Of a stretch of 64,000 bases of DNA, positions 62,589 to 64,000 are shown in pieces. The translations under genes and the position numbers were made by a program. The DNA is taken from positions 453,501-517,500 of the forward strand of contig QXJR01000010.1 in the NCBI GenBank assembly GCA_020975725.1, in the 5' to 3' direction. Below the pieces are notes generated by a model. That model saw only the letters and a list, made by a program, of their open reading frames with translations. It did no database searches and was not told the DNA's origin. The DNA comes from Picocystis sp. L7. Its lineage: Eukaryota; Chlorophyta; Picocystophyceae; Picocystales; Picocystaceae. How positions within the stretch are numbered: position 1 is the stretch's first letter; every line of letters starts with the position of its first letter.

Positions 62589-64000
62589 ACACAACGATTT
62601 CATCACTTTACACATATTTTTGGACCCAGTTCAAAACGAAGGGAGAGCACACTTATGCTCTAGTTGTCCATTTTCGCTGGCACTCCCATGGGATTCTCCG
62701 AAACAGAGCAATTTTCTCCGAAATTGTTCCATTCGCAAAGATCCCTCAATTCAAAAACCATTCTATGCATGGCGTGCGCTTTATTGGGTTCCATGGAGCA
62801 CGGATTTTGACATAGGACCAAGGCTCGAAAGCCATTCACCTGTCGATCCTTCTTCATGCAAGGGTCCCGTAGTGTAAGTCCAAACGTTTCAAAACGATTA
62901 CAGATTTTAGCTATTTTGCTCATTTTCTTGTGGTGTGATCGCTGTAACTTGGAAGAGGGACGTAGGACGACTTCTGGGACGTCAGCTCTCCGCCAAGGTA
63001 GAGGACCGATTCTCCGTCGTGGTCCGCTTCCCATATGACATCCACAGGACCACGAATGGAGCAACCTCGACATTGTCCCATAGACCTTCTCTTGTTACTA
63101 TCCTTTTTTGACGGTAAGACTTATTCACCGATTGTGAAGGTTTTGCGGGTTCCTCCTTTGTGTACGGGTTCGTCCCTCGAGACTTATTTTTTTCTAGTCG
63201 CAGTGCCCATTGTTTGGCACATGTTATGGGGAAGGGTAGTGCTCTTTCCTTGGCGTGGGCTGGTCTGGGCAATCAGTGGGTTTGCCCCTGGTGTCGCCTC
63301 GTTGGCTCGAGAAAGGCAAGGTCGAGTTCGAAGGAGACGCCGATTTCACCTTTGTGACTCCGTATGGACTAAGGCCCCCACGGTTTCCTTGCTTTTGTTG
63401 CGGTTTCGTGCCTCAAACGGCCTTTTCAACCGCGACCTACTGGTGTGTCCGTGATGTCAGAGATCTTCTCAAGTCCGGAAGCGCGGAGAACCGGCGAGCA
63501 CGCACGGGAGTTGATGTCAAGATAGGTTCTAGTTCTATTTCAAGTTCATGGGGGAGGCCATAGAGGCCTCGTCCGTGTGGATGGTCTTTCACACCTTATC
63601 CGCCAAGATATGGTGGGGAAGAGAGAGAGAGTTGTCCTTCGTCAACGGGGGACACCGATTGGTGGTCTTGCCTCGATGGGATACGGAATCTTCCGAGATT
63701 CCGAATGCCCCATCCCCATCCACGTAGGTCATGCAAATCCAGAAACGAGTAGCCGCTTGAGGGTTCAAGGTTAGTAAGGAGAAACAAAGGTTCCTCATAG
63801 ATGGACATGGGACTATTAGTCCGTTTCACTTTTGGCATTCCGCTACCGAATAGGAGCATTTGGGGAAGCACGAGCAAATCTCCTCGCATTCTGAGGGACG
63901 TCGTATGCCGTCCCCTTGCCGGAATTCTCTCCGTCATCACATTCGTATGTAAATGCAAGTGCGAGATGGGATTTGCATGGGAGTTGCTCTGTCCACTTGT
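62589..64000. other. Intergenic to window end, no gene supported
   Basis: Short motif-free frames on both strands. Sequence around 62960-63060 and 63540-63620 has LTR-like words, but I could not pair it with another copy. Confidence 0.4.

Overview
This window is nuclear DNA of a photosynthetic eukaryote, most likely a unicellular alga. The evidence is: spliceosomal GT-AG introns of about 80-260 nt that restore conserved proteins; a eukaryotic tRNA-Ala with a Pol III terminator; plastid-type genes (zeta-carotene desaturase, a [2Fe-2S] ferredoxin with a transit-peptide exon, an FGGY ribulokinase-like kinase, two small predicted plastid membrane proteins); and Ty1/Copia and Ty3/Gypsy retroelements. 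Genes are compact, intron-poor and on both strands. A red-algal type genome would fit, but nothing here proves the lineage.

Layout. 1-17 kb is gene-dense: a truncated alpha-solenoid protein (-), a Reb1/TTF1-like Myb factor (+, one intron), a DUF3253 gene with an in-frame TGA and a SECIS-like hairpin (-), a tentative small two-exon gene (-), the Hsp70/Hsp90 co-chaperone HOP/STI1 (+, intron after six codons), a BRCT protein (+), a Cys-rich zinc-binding protein (-), tRNA-Ala(TGC) (-), a coiled-coil protein (-), a ferredoxin (-), a CNNM/DUF21-CBS transporter (+, one intron), an FGGY kinase (+) and a small membrane protein (-). 17-25 kb is a transposon graveyard with an IS630/mariner-type relic and a broken Ty3/Gypsy element. 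25.1-26.3 kb holds a decayed HRD1/AMFR (RIN2/3-like) E3 ubiquitin ligase pseudogene. 26.7-48.1 kb is gene-bearing again: a TPR/HAT protein, a three-exon small mitochondrial-type protein, a plastid membrane protein, the splicing factor RBM22/Cwc2, a large secreted subtilase, a mitochondrial intermediate peptidase-type M3 protease, zeta-carotene desaturase and an uncharacterised helical protein. 48-52 kb has no recognisable gene. 52.2-61.2 kb is a nest of Copia elements: a whole, very young copy inside an older broken copy that also carries a solo LTR and is capped by an inverted LTR. 61-64 kb is intergenic with an ancient relative of the same LTR.

The gene set is mostly housekeeping: chaperoning, splicing, organelle proteolysis, carotenoid synthesis and plastid redox. 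There is no obvious operon-like pathway. The point of most interest is the DUF3253 gene. Its in-frame TGA falls where, as I recall the family, a conserved Cys sits, and a hairpin 29 nt after the stop fits the eukaryotic SECIS consensus. This makes it a candidate selenoprotein of a family I do not know to contain selenocysteine. A second theme is that purine/pyrimidine tandem repeats lie directly upstream of three start regions.
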